Origin: Cryphonectria parasitica EP155
Lineage: Eukaryota > Ascomycota > Sordariomycetes > Diaporthales > Cryphonectriaceae
Length of the DNA: 64,000 nt
NCBI RefSeq assembly: GCF_011745365.1
Contig: NW_024468911.1
Coordinates: 1-64,000 of the forward strand
Direction: 5' to 3'
A model generated the notes under the pieces. The model was not told the origin of the DNA. It worked only from the letters and a program-made list of their open reading frames with translations, and searched no databases. The translations under genes and the position numbers were made by a program. Positions 38,461-51,678 of this stretch are shown here, piece after piece; position 1 is the stretch's first letter, and every line of letters starts with the position of its first letter.

Positions 38461-38783
38461 TAAAAATAATGCTAGATAATTGGTTGTTTTCAATATGAAT
38501 AGAAATGCAGATCTAATCTTCTCAATCTTTATCCTAGAAATGCAAATTCTGCAATTGAAATAGAAAGAGAGATAATAAGAACTTGAAATTCAGAAATAAT
38601 AGAGTTTTAAGAAAAGCAATCAGATTTCAAATTGAAATGAGATAGAAAGCTTAAAATTTGAGTTGAGAATAGTTTGCAGAAAAGAAAACGATCCGCTACT
38701 CCCTGCATTTGCTAGCGCCGAAAATTCTCTCACCCAAAAAAACTGTTCTCTACCTTAAGAATACTTTGATTTTAGGATAGGGA
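38461..38783. repeat. ~320-bp terminal repeat unit (copy B)
   Basis: Single unit matching 16966-17285, ending in the TTTAGGATAG phrase. It marks the right end of copy B. Confidence 0.85.
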
Positions 38784-38784
38784 T

Positions 38785-39171
38785 TCTGTAGTTGATTTCT
38801 GAGCTATTCAATTTTCTTAAGAAGTTGCTTATAATTCTTAGATGCTCTTGGTTATTTTATTAACTAAGTTGTTCTTCAAATGCATATTCTAATGCATTAG
38901 TTTCAATTTTAAAGGATTTATAAGGATCTGCTTTATACAGAATTAGTTCTGAGATAATATGCTTGATAATCTCATTGAAAGCTTCTTATATCTTGGGAGT
39001 TTACTCGAAAAGCTGCTTCTTTTTAGTAAGATTTGTAAGAGGATGTGCAATTCAGCTGTAGTTCTTAATAAACTGCTTATAGAAGTTAATGTATTCGAGA
39101 AAAGATCTAATATCTCTAATGTTTCTGAGAACTGGCTAATTTCTAATAGCTTCTATCTTATCTTTCTATAG
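38785..39171 (-). pseudogene. Inverted Gypsy RT/RNase H fragment
   Basis: Reverse complement of about 48860-49215 of the third Gypsy unit: AAGATCTAATATCTCTAATG here corresponds to the AATATCAGAGATATTAGATC area there. It abuts the next LTR directly at 39172. Confidence 0.8.
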
Positions 39172-39621
39172 TGTTATAACCCATCCAACATGCTGATCAC
39201 AGGATAAGCTCCACCGACCAAGGGACCAGGTATCACAATCCAACGTCGGATACCAATCAGGATTATATAACCCGGATTAGGATTGCTAGCGCGACTATGT
39301 TAGCTATGGATATAATCAACATATTCGGGGAAATAACTATAAGGAATTATAACATAGTCAGGTTAGCTAGAATTGAAGAGCTGAATATATAAGGATACAT
39401 TCATTATCATTAGATGGATTCAGTATATAGCTCTTCAGTTATTAATCTAAGTATCAGATTACTCTCTACTCTAATAGCTCCAAAGGCAGTGAATACTTGC
39501 ATTGCTTATTAAGACTTGTATAGTTCCGTATTCAAGAACTTGGCACTTCGATACTGCTCTTGTTAGCATAAACTCTTTTTGTATACTTGGGAATCTTCGG
39601 ATTACTGCAGTGCTTATTACA
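39172..39621 (+). repeat. Gypsy LTR 1
   Basis: TGTTATAACCCATCCAACAT to GCTTATTACA, about 450 bp. The telomere-like motif seen in LTR 3 is here decayed to GGATTAGGATT. Confidence 0.85.
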
Positions 39622-40339
39622 TTTTAATAACTCTTGTTCAAGAACAGTTCAGTATTATCCCTTGAGCAATACAGAATACGATAGCTTTTTCAGAAACTCT
39701 TTCGTTCTTATACGCTCCTATTCAAGAAGAACTAGTTAATCAGGTATATTAGCTTACTTAGCGTATTCAGAATCTGTGCGAATAATAGCAGGCTTAGAGT
39801 GCTATTATTGCTAACTAATAAGCTCAGCTAGCTTAACAAGCTCAGCAGATGCAATCTACTTCTGTAACTATCAGTAGCGCTGGAAAAGTATACAAGATGG
39901 ATAAACTTGCTATGTATGATGGTAATCAAAAGATGCTGCATGGATTTCTTATCTATTGCAAAGCATATTTTCTGTACTATAAGATTCAGTTTGTTAAGAA
40001 ATCTGAGAAAGTTATTCTTGCAGGAACTTGTTTCGAAAAGAATGCTTTTATCTAGTACAAGCTTTCTCTGCACAACTACTTAGAGTATCAGAACAACTCC
40101 AATGCGCATACTCAGAGTATTAAGAATATATTTGATTCTTTTGAAAGCTTTGAGAAAGCTCTCAAGGAAACCTTTGGTAATCTTAACGAAAAACGCATTA
40201 CAGCTTAGCAGCTCATAAACCTCAAGCAGACCAAATTAGCTTCTGCTTATATAATCAGATTCAAGCAACTCTTAGTGCAACTTCTATAAGAAGATAAGAA
40301 TCTTATAAAGCATTATTATAAGAAACTTAAGAACAATAT
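39622..40339 (+). pseudogene. Gypsy unit 1: gag N-terminal part only
   Basis: Leader plus the first part of gag. The open stretch 39849-40055 ('MQSTSVTISSAGKVYKMDKL') and following codons match gag of units 2 and 3. It is cut off in gag at 40339, where LTR 2 begins; the missing remainder is not found to the right of the array. Confidence 0.8.
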
Positions 40340-40805
40340 TGTTATGATTCATTCAACATGCAGGTCACCAGTTAGGACACCCGGAATAACTGTTCGAAAA
40401 GACAGGGAAGGATTCAAACATCTCAAGAACTAAGGCTTACATAAGCAAGGATTAGGATTACAGGATTAGGATGGATTAGTAGCTGATTCATAGTAATCCG
40501 GATCAGTTGAATTACTTAGATAATCCAAGGAATCCAACAACCAATACTACTAATAGAACTGAAGAGCTGAATATATATAAGAATACATTCATTGCTATTA
40601 GATGGATCCAGTATATAGCTCTTCAGTTGTTAATCTAAGTATTCAGTCTCATATACTAAGTAGCTTCAAAAGCAGTGAATACTTGCATTATTCATCAGAA
40701 CTTGTATAGTTCCGTATTTAAGAACTTGATACTTTAATACTGCTTTTGTTAGCATAAACTCTTCGTATACTTGGAAATCTTCGGATTGCTGTAGTGCTTA
40801 TTACA
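40340..40805 (+). repeat. Gypsy LTR 2
   Basis: TGTTATGATTCATTCAACAT to GCTTATTACA, about 466 bp, same orientation as LTR 1. Confidence 0.85.
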
Positions 40806-43800
40806 TTTTGATAACTCTTGTTCAAAAACGGTTTAGTATTACCTTCTTGAGCAATATAGAATACGATAGCTTTTCTAGAAACCTCTTTGTTCTTACACGC
40901 TCCTACTCAGAAAGAACTAATTAATCAGATATATCAGCTTATCTAGTGTATTCAGAATCTGTATAAATAATAGCAGGCTTAAAGCGCTATTATTGCTAAT
41001 TAGCAGGCTTAGCTAGCTCAACAAGCTCAGCAAGTACAGTTCATTTCTGCAGTTATTAATAATGTTAGAAAAGCATACAAGATAGATAAGCTTGCTATAT
41101 ATAACAGCAATCAGAAGATGCTATATGAATTCCTTACTTACTGCAGAGCATACTTTTTGTATCATGCAACTCAGTTTATCATGAAATCTGAAAAAGTTAT
41201 TCTTGCAGAGATTTATCTCAAAAAGAATGCTCTTATTTAGTATAAGCTTTCTCTATACAATTACTTGGAATATTAGAACAATTCCAATACATATATCTAA
41301 AATATTAAGAATATATTCAATTCTTTTAAAAGCTTTGAGAAAGCTTTTAAGAAGATCTTTAGTAATCCTAATAAAGAATGTATTACAGCTTAGCAGCTTA
41401 TAAATCTCAGATAAACTAAATCAGCTTCTGCTTATACAATTAGATTTAAGCAGCTCTTAGCAAAACTTCTATAAGAAAATAAGAATCTTATAAAATATTA
41501 TTACAAAGAACTTAAGAATGATATTAAAGATGAAATCTCTAAGCAGAATTAGCTGAAGAACTTTACAATATTCTCCAATTAAGCTATCTGCATTAATAAC
41601 TATCTGTATAAACAACAGATAGAGAAGTCCAAGAAGGAAGAAAGCCAGATTTAGAGATTTCCAGCTAATATAAGCAAGAAATTCCAAAATAAGAATAGCA
41701 ATCAATATAGCAGTATAGCTTAAAGCAGTATTATGCATGCTAATTCCATAGAACTTGATATAGCTAATAAGCAGTATAGTAAGAAGAATAGTATTACTTG
41801 CTATAACTGTAACAAATAAGAATATATTGCATGCAATTGCTATTAATTCCGAAAGAATAAATAGCAATTAATTCAGAAAGAATGCTAGATAAATATTGCT
41901 TGATAATAGAAACTCAATCAACTAAGCAAAAATACCTCTTTGAAGCAAATATTGGATTCTATTGATTATAGAAGTCTTAGCTGAATATTCTGCTATAATA
42001 ATAACTGCTTAATATACTTTTCGAATAAGGAAGATTCAGAATAGTTCTCTCAGAAACCTAAGCGCTGCAGATAAATAGCAACAGTAGAGCAAGAGTACAT
42101 ATCTAGCATTTCTATGAATAGCAATTCGAATTGCTCTAACATTGTAGAATAAAGCATCTAAATATTGAAAGAAGAGCTTAGCAACAATACTCTTTATCAT
42201 TTCTTATTATCTACGCCAAGCATTATAATCAGGGAGATGAACAAAGAATGATATTCTCTTGATTATTAGTATAAATACTTAAATAATACTGAGAATGCTT
42301 TTTAGATAATAGAAAAATCAAGCTAAAATGAGCAATTCAGTGGTTTATTAGAATCTTTCATAAATAATAAATCCAAGAAATCTATAGAAAGATTTCTCTT
42401 CAGTATTAAGTAGAACAAGGAAACAATATAAATTGAATATCTCATCTATAGAATAGAATTAGAAGAGCTCTTTATCTGCATTCCCTTGCAAAATATTAAA
42501 GCATAAGAAGATGAGAATTCTTAAATCAGCTTACTTTACAATCTATATCATAAACTAGCTTGGATTTTCTGCACCTATTATAGCTGCAGAATGCATTTCT
42601 CAGATAAGATACAATACAAATAGTTTCCTGTTAGAGAATCAGAATAAATTCTTCAAGCTGTTGAAGAATAGGAATTCCGCTTTAAAGAGATTTTCAATAA
42701 GCAATACTATAATGCATATATTGAGCTACTGAATAATTGCTCTATATAATGTATAGATAAAAAGATAGAGTAGTAGCAATATAAAATAATACTCTGTACA
42801 ATTTATATTAATAATAAGATTTGCAATTAGCATTAATAGAAGAAAGATCAGAAATGATAATGATATAAGCAAAGGCAAGCTAAGAAGCTTGCTTAAGAAG
42901 TAGCGAAGCAAGCTTAGAAGAATAAGCAGTTCTTAACAAACTCAAAAGAATAGAATTGCTTATAAAGAAACTGCAGATAATCAAATCAGAATAGTTTCTA
43001 TATAAAGCTTCTAGAACAGATTATGCTTATATTAAGTTTAATATATATATTCAAGAATACAAGTATAGCATATTATTAAATAGTAGCGCTTAAAGAAACT
43101 TTATATTCTTATATATTATTAATTAAGCATAATTACAATAGAAATGAAAGAGATATTCATATACTCTTAGTACTATAGAAGAACAATCTGTTGCTTATAA
43201 TCAAGAAGTAATTAATAAAAAAACTAATTATCTATTTGTTTTGATTTAGAAATATGCAATCCAGATTTCTTTTGATATTATGAATACAGCATAGCATAAG
43301 CTAATTATAGAATTTTTATAGCTTAAGAAGTATAATTCTCAAATCGATTGAACTACTAGCCAGATCTTATGAGAACAAGCTATACTTAGAGAAATAGTTA
43401 TAATCAATAGTGCAGGATTGAAATCAGTGATTGAAGAATACTCAGAAAAAGAAGCTTCATACAACTTCTTATATATCTCCAAGTCAGCAGAGCTAGCAGT
43501 TCAAGAAGAAGAATCTAATAATAAGCAAACTCAAATAATATCAGAGTGCTAATAAATTAGCAAAATAACGAAAGCAAGATCCTCAGCAAGTTAGTCTGCT
43601 CTGGAATAATAAGGAAAAGCTTCAGAATATGAATTGTAGATCTATACAGGAAAAATCTCGAAACCAGGCTCTTGAGCGCTCAATCCAGCCTGAAGCGAAT
43701 GCTCAAAGCTCTCAAAAACATCACCAAAAACAACAAACGAAAAGAAGCATACTTAATAATACCTACTATTTCTCCAGATAGCAGAAACAGTATAAGAATC

Positions 43801-44602
43801 AGAACTAATACTTGCAAATATATTACGAGAATACTACAAGTTTAAGAAATTATTTCAGAAAGAATTGAATACAGAATTACCGGAATACAGCTTATACAAC
43901 TACAAGATTCTACTACAAGAAGGAAAACAGCCCAAGTTCTTTCCTATCTACAGACTAGATAAGATATAGCTAGAAGCACTTCGGAAGTATCTTAACAAGA
44001 ATCTTAAGAAAGAATATATATAACTATTGCAATTATCAGCAGAATATCCCATTCTGTTTGTATCTAAGAAAAATAGCAAGCTTAAGCTATATATTAATTA
44101 TAAATAATTCAACAATATTACAATCAAGAACTAATATTCATTACTATTCATCAAAGAATTATAAGATAGATTGCAAGAAGCATAATGGTTTATAGCTCTA
44201 AATCTGAAAGAAGCTTATAATCTGATTAGAGTAAAGAAAGAAAAAGAATAGAAAACTGCTTTCAGAATATACTATGAATACTATAAATATTTAGTTATGC
44301 TTTTTGATTTAACGAATGCTTCAGCTTCATTCCAGAAAATGATTAATTATGTTCTATACAAGCATTTAGATCAGTTTATCATTGCTTATCTCAACAATAT
44401 TCTTATTTACTCTTGAATATTGAAAGAATATAAGAAATATATGAAAACAGTATTGCAAATGCTTCAGAATGCAAAGCTTCTTGTAGAACTTGCAAAGAGC
44501 TACTTTTACGTACAAAAAGTCAACTATCTCAGATTTACAATTAAGCTAGAATGCATTAAACTACAGAAAAACAAGGTAAAAGCTGTTAGAAATTAGCTAG
44601 TT
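40806..44602 (+). pseudogene. Gypsy unit 2: gag, protease, part of RT
   Basis: Gag at about 40890-41880 with a CCHC knuckle ('CYNCNKQEYIACNC' when stops are passed, about 41800-41840), then the protease region and RT through the 'YLNNILIYS' box (expected YLDD, near 44385). It is cut at 44602 in the RT/RNase H region by LTR 3. This unit is the best match to the fragments in copies A and B. Confidence 0.8.
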
Positions 44603-45082
44603 TGTTATAACCCATTCAACATGCAGGTTACGAAAACAGGTCACAGGCAAACAGGGACTAGGTATTATAACTCAACATCAGACAACTCACAAGGATTACA
44701 TAACCCAGGGTTAGGGTTATAAGCTAACTAATCAGACAATAGAGCGATTACTAGTAATCACCAGCGCTCAGTAATCAGTAGTGATCCGGAATAATCAGTG
44801 ATGATCTAGAATGATTACCAGCAAGTAAGAAACTGAAGAATCAAGTATATAAAGGTTCACATTTCTTACTGCTAAATAGATTTCCTTCAGATAGTTCTTC
44901 AATTATTAATCTAAGTATTCAGTTTCATATACTAAATAGCTTCAAAAGCAGTGAATACTTGCATTGCTTATCAGAACTTGTATAGTTCCATATTCAAGAA
45001 CTTAATACTTTAATACTGCTCTTGTTAGCATAAACCCCTTTGTATACTTAGAAATCTTCGGATTGCTGCAGTGCTCATTACA
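44603..45082 (+). repeat. Gypsy LTR 3 (5' LTR of unit 3)
   Basis: 480 bp. It contains TAACCCAGGGTTAGGGTTAT at 44701-44720, with an intact TTAGGGTTA. Confidence 0.9.
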
Positions 45083-45159
45083 TTTTAACAATTCTTATTT
45101 AAGAACAGTTTAGTATTACCTCTTTGAGCAATACGGAATACGATAGCTTCTCCAGAAAT

Positions 45160-48100
45160 CTCTTTATTCTCATACGCCCCTATTCAGGAAGAACTAATTA
45201 ATCAGATATACCAGCTCATCCAGCATATTCAGAACTTGTGCGAACAACAGCAGGCTCAGAGCGCCACTATTGCTAATCAGCAGGCTTAGCTAGCCTAACA
45301 AGCTCAGCAGGTGCAGTCCACCTCAGCAGTTATCAGTAGTACTAGGAAAGCATACAAGATAAACAAGCTCGCTATATATAATAGCAATCAGAAAATGCTA
45401 CATGAATTCCTTATCTACTGCAGAGCGTATTTCTTGCACTATATAATCCAGTTTACTATAGAATCTGAAAAGATTATTCTTGCAGAAACTCATTTCAAAA
45501 AGAATACTCTCATCTAGTACAAGCTATCTCTATATAATCACTTGAAGTATCAGAATAACTCTAGTATATATACTTAGAATATTAAGAATATATTTAACTC
45601 TTTTGAAAGCTTTAAGAAAGCTCTTAAGGAAATCTTTAGTAATCCTAATGAAGAATATACTACAGCTTAGCAGCTTATGAATCTCAAGCAGATCAAATCA
45701 GCTTCTGCTTATATAATTAGATTTAAGCAACTCTCAGCGCAACTCCTGTAAGAAGATAAGAATCTTATAGAATACTATTATAAGGGATTTAAGAATAATA
45801 TTAAAGATGAAATCTCCAAGCAGAATTAGCTGAAGAACTTTGTAATATTCTCTAATCAAGCTATTTATATTAATAATTATCTGTATGAATAACAGATAGA
45901 AAAGTTTAAGAAGGAAGAAAGCTAGATTTGAAGATTTCTAGCTAATATAAGCAAGAAACTTCAGAACAAGAATAGCAGTTGATATAGCAGTATAGCTTAG
46001 AGCAGCACTATATATATTAGTTTTATAAAACTCGATGCTACTAATAAGCAGTATAGTAAGAGGAATAGCATTACTTGCTACAATTACAATAAATAAGAAT
46101 ATATTGCATACAACTGCTATCAATTCTAAAAGAACAAATAGCAATCAGTTTAGAAAGAATGCTAGATAAATATTGCTCAATAATAGAAATCTAATCAACT
46201 GAGTAAAAACATTCTCTTGAAGCAAATATCGAACTCTATTGATTATAGAAGTCTCAGCTGAATATTCTGCTATAATAATAACTGCTTAATACATCTCTCG
46301 AGCAAGGAAGATTTAGAATAGTTTCCTCAGAAGCCTCAGTGCTGCAAACAAATAGCAACAGCAGAATGAGAATGCATGCTTAGCATCTTTATGAATAGCA
46401 ACTCGGACTGCTCTGATATTGTAGAACAGAGCATTCAGATGTTAGAAGAAGGGCTTAGCAACAATACTCTTTAACATTCTTCATCGCTTATGCTAAGCAC
46501 TATGATCAGAAACATGGATAAGAAATGATACCCTCTTAGTTACTAATACAAATACATGAATGATACTGAAAATGCTTCTCAGGCAACGAAAGAATCAAAC
46601 CAGAGTAGACAGCTCAACGATTCACCAGAATCTCCTGCGAACAATGAACCCAAGAAGCTTACAAGAAGGTTTTCCTTTAGCATTGAATAGAATAAGAAAA
46701 TAATATAAATTAAATATCTCATCTATAGAATAGAGCTAGAAGAGCTCTTTATCTACATTCCCTTGCAAGATATCAAAGCATAATAAGATAAGAATTCTCG
46801 GATCAGCTTACTTTATAATCTATACTGCAAACTAGCATAAATCTCCTGCATCTATCATAACTGCAAAATGCATTTTTCGAACAAGATACAATACGAATAA
46901 TTTCCTATCAGAGAACTAGAATAAATTCTTCAAGCTATTGAAGAAAAGAAACTCCGCTTCAGAGAGATTCTCAACAGATAGCATTATAATGCATACATCG
47001 AACTACTAGATAATTGCTTTATGCAATGCATAAATAAGAAAATAAAATGGTAGCAATACAAAACAATACTCTGTATAATTCATATTAGTAATAAGATATA
47101 TAATTAGCATTAATAGAAGAAAGATTAGAAATAATAATGATATAAGCAAAAGCAAGCTAAGAAGCTTGCTTAAAAAGCAGCAAAGCAAGCTTAGAAGAAT
47201 AAGTAGTTCTTAATAATTTCAAAAGAATAGAATTGCTTATAAAGGGATTGCAAATGATTAGACTGAAACAGTTTCTATATAAAGCTTTCAGAATAGATTA
47301 TGCTTATATTAAGTTCAATATATACATTCAAGAATACAAATACAGCATACTATTAAATAGTAGCGCTTAGAAAAACTTTATATTTCTATATATTATTAAT
47401 TAGATATAACTATAATAGAAATAGAAGAAATGCTTATATACTCTCAGTACTATAGAAGAATAATCTATTGCATATAACCAAGAAGTAATCGATAAGAAGA
47501 TTAATTATTTATCTATTTTGATTCAAGAATATATAATCAGAGCTTCCTTTAATATTACAGATATAGTACAGCACGAGCTGATTATAAGATTTCTATAGCT
47601 CAAGAAGCACAATTCTCGAATCGATTGAACTACTAGCTAGATCTTATAAGAACAAGCTATATCCAAGAAGATAGTTGCAATTAACAATGCAGAATCGAAG
47701 CTAGTTATTAAAGAATACTCAGAAAAAGAAGCTTCAGATAACTTCATACATACTTCCAAGTTAGCAGAGCTAGCAGTTTAAGAAGAAGAATCTAGTAACA
47801 AGCGAACCCAAACAGTACTAGAGCGCTAATAGATTAGCAAAATAATGGAAGCAAGATCCTTAGCAAGTTAGTTCGCTCCGGAGCAATAAGGAAAAGCTTC
47901 AGAATGTAAATTGTAAACTTATACAGGAAAAACCTCGAAACTAAGCTCTCAAGCATTCAATTCAGCTTGAAGCAAATGCTTAAAGCTTTCAAAAACATTA
48001 CTAAAAACAACAAATAAAAAAAAGCATACTCAATAATATCTACTATTCCTTCAGATAGCAGAAACAGCACAAGAATCAGAACCAATACTTGCAAACATAC

Positions 48101-50889
48101 TACAAGAATATTATAAGTTCAAGAAACTATTCCAGAAAGAATTGAATACAGAATTGCTAGAATATAGCTCATACAACTACAAAATCCTGCTATAAGAAGG
48201 GAAACAGCTTAAATTCTTCCTCATTTACAGATTAGATCAAGTACAACTAGAAGCACTCAGAAAGTATCTTAATAAGAATCTCAAAAAGAAATATATATAA
48301 TCATTGCAATTATTAGCAGAATACTCTATCCTATTTATACTTAAGAAGAATAGCAAGCTTAAGCTATATATTAATTATAAGCAATTTAATAATATTATAA
48401 TCAAGAACTAATATCTATTACTACTTATCAAAAAACTACGAAATAGATTGCAAGAAGCATAATAGTTTATAGCTCTAGATCTAAAAAAAGCTTATAATCT
48501 AATTAGAATAAAGAAAGAAGAAGAATGAAAAACTGCTTTCAGAATATGCTATGAATACTACGAATATTTGATTATACTCTTCAGTTTAACAAATGCTTTA
48601 GCTTTATTCCAGGAAATAATCAATCACATCCTATACAAGCATCTAAATCAATTCATTATTATCTATTTCAATAATATTCTTATTTACTCTCGAATACTGA
48701 AAGAATACAAGAAATATATGGAAACAGTATTGCAAACGCTTCAGAATGCAAAGCTTCTTATAGAACTTACAAAAAGCTACTTTCACATACAAAAAGTTAA
48801 CTATCTCGGATTCACAATCAAGCTAGAATGTATTAAGCTACAGAAGAATAAGATAGAAGCTATCAGAAACTAGCTAATTCCTAGGAATATCAGAGATATT
48901 AGATCTTTCCTCGAATATATCAACTTCTACAAGCAATTCATTAAAAACTATAGCCGAATTGCACATTCCCTTACAAATCTCATCAAAAAGAAGCAACCCT
49001 TCAAATGAATCTCCAAAGCACAAGAAGCTTTTAATAAGATCATTAAGCATATTACTTCAGAACCAATTCTATATAAAGCAGATCCTTACAAGCCTTTTAA
49101 AATTGAAACCAATGCATCAGAATATGCACTCGGAGAACAACTTGATCAGCAAGATAACTAAGAACATCTAAGAATTATAAGCAACTTCTTGAAGAAGTTG
49201 AACAGCTCAGAAATCAACTACAGAATCTCTAATCAGAAACTCATAGCAATAGTAAAAGCTTTCAAGAAGTAGCAATACTATCTCATTAGCATACAATATT
49301 CAATCATAGTTTACTCGAATTATAAGAATCTAACTATATTTATAACAACTAAGATTTTGAACAAGCAATAAGTTAGATAAGCAGAATTCTTCTTACAGTT
49401 CAACTTCAAGATTGTATACTGCAAAAGCTTGAAGAATGAATAAGCAAATGCTTTCAGCAGAAAATCAAACTATCGAAATGTAGATTTCTCGAATATACAG
49501 AACATCTTCGCTCAAAACGAGTCAGGAAATCTCATTAATATATATAAAGAACTGAATGCTGCTCTCAGAATCGAATTCTTAGAAAGAAATTCAGAATCAA
49601 TAATTCCGAACAAATAAGATAATTATATCAAGAATATATACAGTATATCAGCATATAAGCATTAGAGAGTTAGAGCAATCTATGAATGCATCAAAAGATA
49701 TTAAAACTTATTAAATCTTAAGAAAAGAATTAAGAGCATTCTATAACAATATAATAGCTGCAAGAAGAATAAAGCAGAAAGATATAAGCCTTACAGACTA
49801 TTGCACTCCTTACTAATACTTATAACTATTTAGCAATTCATTAATCTAAACTTCATTACCAAGCTATCTCTCTTATAAGAATCCTTAATTAAGATATAAT
49901 ATAATAGCATCTTAGTAGTAGTTTGCAAACTGAGCAAGTATACTTACTTTCTCTTCTACAAGAAAAGCAGTATAGCAGAAGAACTCGTATATGCATTTCT
50001 CAGAATAATCATCATTAACTATAGCATACTAAAAGAAGTAATTTCTAATAGAAATAGAAAGTTCAACTCGAAATTTTGAACTTCATTTATGAAATAGCTC
50101 GGAATATACTATAGAATATTCATAGCATTTCATCTGCAAACAGATGAATAAATAGAAAGAGTAAATCAAGTTATTAAATAGTATTTATAATACTATATTA
50201 ACTAGAAACAGAACAACTGAATTAATCTATTATCTTTTGCATAGTTTGCTTATAATAGCGCAGATACAAGCATAATAAAGAAGTTACTATTCTTCGCACT
50301 CTATAAATATAATTCAATAGCTTACTACGAAATACTACTAGAAGCAGATGCAAAAGCTGCAAATAAAAGAATTAGAAAGATTAAGAAAGTTTAGAAAAAA
50401 CTTTAGTTAGAATTACAATTTATTCAAGAATGAATAATGCAATATACAAACTCTAAAAGAATTAAGAAACCAATCCTACAAAAGGAAGATAAAGTCTACC
50501 TATTTCGGAAAAATATCAAAATAATCAAGCTCAGCAACAAACTTGATCACAAAAAACTGAAATTCTTCAAAATCTTGCAATAGATTTCTCCAGTTAATTA
50601 CGAGTTAGCATTATCTTATGAAATAAGATTATATCCAGTTTTTCACATCTTACTGCTAGAATTAGCAGTACAGAAAATACTAACGAATAATATAGCAAAA
50701 GTAGAAAATAATGAATCAGAGTATGAGATAGAGAAGATTCTCAAGCACAGAAGCACAGATAATACAAGAGAATATCTTATTAAATGAAAAGATTACTCAG
50801 CAAGCGAAAATTCATAAGAATTACAGAAGAATATTAAAAACGCTCAGAAGAGAGTAACTGAATATTGGAAAAGGAAAGCCAGCACCTAA
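45160..50889 (+). pseudogene. Gypsy unit 3 gag-pol polyprotein
   Basis: Gag (about 45160-46400) has a Gln-rich coiled start, the retrotransposon gag fold ('SASAYIIRFKQLSAQLLQED') and a CCHC knuckle at 46077-46120. RT is best preserved at 48568-48873: 'MIILFSLTNALALFQEIINH', then 'IYFNNILIYSRILKEYKKYM', where expected YLDD reads YFNN. RNase H follows (about 49000-49500). The integrase core is decayed at 49790-50180 (Asp/Glu changed). A chromodomain lies at about 50725-50870 ('YEIEKILKHRSTDNTREYLI'). The pol TAA stop is at 50887-50889. Most stops are TAG/TAA from Gln or TGA from Trp/Arg. Confidence 0.88.
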
Positions 50890-51614
50890 GATAATTGCTC
50901 CACTCCGAACTGAGATCCAGGGGCTTCAAAGACCTCGCCCTCCAGGAAACCCGACCAATCCACCACTGCATTCCCCACATCTACAGAATTCCAGTCGAAA
51001 CCTCCAGAAGAGGAACTCCCAGGAACAACCACGAGCTCTGCAGAAACCACAGCCTGCATCTCAGCCGCCATGCGCTCGCACTCCTCCTCCTCCAAGCTCT
51101 TATTCACCAGTTTTATCCCCTTCTCCTGAAGAAAGCATTGCTGCTTCTTCAAACGAGATAGACAACCTAGGAATTCGAACAAACGAGCCTGAGCATCCGC
51201 TAGCTCTTGCTAACGCTCCAACAAATACTCCTCCTCCTCTATCTTCCTACTATCCAAACGAACCAATTCATCAGTAATACAAGATACTAAAGCAGTATTA
51301 TTAGCAAGAACTAAGAAAGAGGAAAGAGAAGGCTTACGAGAAGACATAAGAATTCAACCAGCATCACAGGAACAACCTCGTTTCATACACTGAGAACAGC
51401 TCTTGATCCCATTCACCATCTTACATCGCACTCCCTTTTCCAGATATAATAAGCACAGCATAACTTCGTAGCTAGTAGACTCAATATACGAATAACGCTT
51501 GAGATAATGAAGATATAGCTTCAAGAAGGTAATGGAAGCACCAGAAGAAGATTTGCTAACACAGGAATTTAAGATTCTGTTCAACATCTCGATTAGAAAG
51601 GCATAACCACGCAT
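50886..51614 (-). pseudogene. Antisense accessory ORF of the Gypsy element (Cys-rich)
   Basis: Minus-strand frame of 243 codons from ATG 51614 to TAG at 50888-50886, interrupted by only two stops, far better kept than pol. The N-terminal half ends in a Cys cluster C-x7-C-x2-C-x4-C-x-C ('CKMVNGIKSCSQCMKRGCSC', about 51420-51361), a likely zinc-binding module. The C-terminal half holds a coiled coil ('LVRLDSRKIEEEEYLLERQ', then 'NKSLEEEECERMAAEMQAVV') and a Gly/Asp-rich tail. Its stop codon overlaps the pol stop on the other strand (shared CTAA). Codon content is GC-richer than the surroundings. Role unknown; it sits like the antisense ORF of the Copia element. Confidence 0.75.
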
Positions 51615-51678
51615 ACGAAGAACTTGCTGAATACTTACAGGGAATTGTTGAGAACAACAACTGATAGGAGGAAGATGA

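Larger units (their letters stand above)
18597..38783. repeat. Large duplicated TLH segment, copy B (split by Copia)
   Basis: Same-orientation copy of 5664-17614. After removing the 7.7-kb Copia insertion it is about 12.4 kb. It is more A/T-mutated: for example at 10018-10040 copy A reads CAGGCCCAGCC where copy B (near 23767) reads CAGGCTTAGTC. A few positions are mutated only in copy A, so the copies decayed independently. Confidence 0.9.

Noticed and set aside
41203..47188. Hydrophobic open frames 41203-41403 (+), 41469-41867 (-), 42726-42911 (-), 45938-46144 (-) and 47006-47188 (-)
   Set aside because: Minus frames are mirrors of Lys/Gln/Asn-rich Gypsy gag-pol, and the plus frame is an alternative frame of gag. 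The Leu/Ile-rich content comes from AAN/CAN codons read backward.
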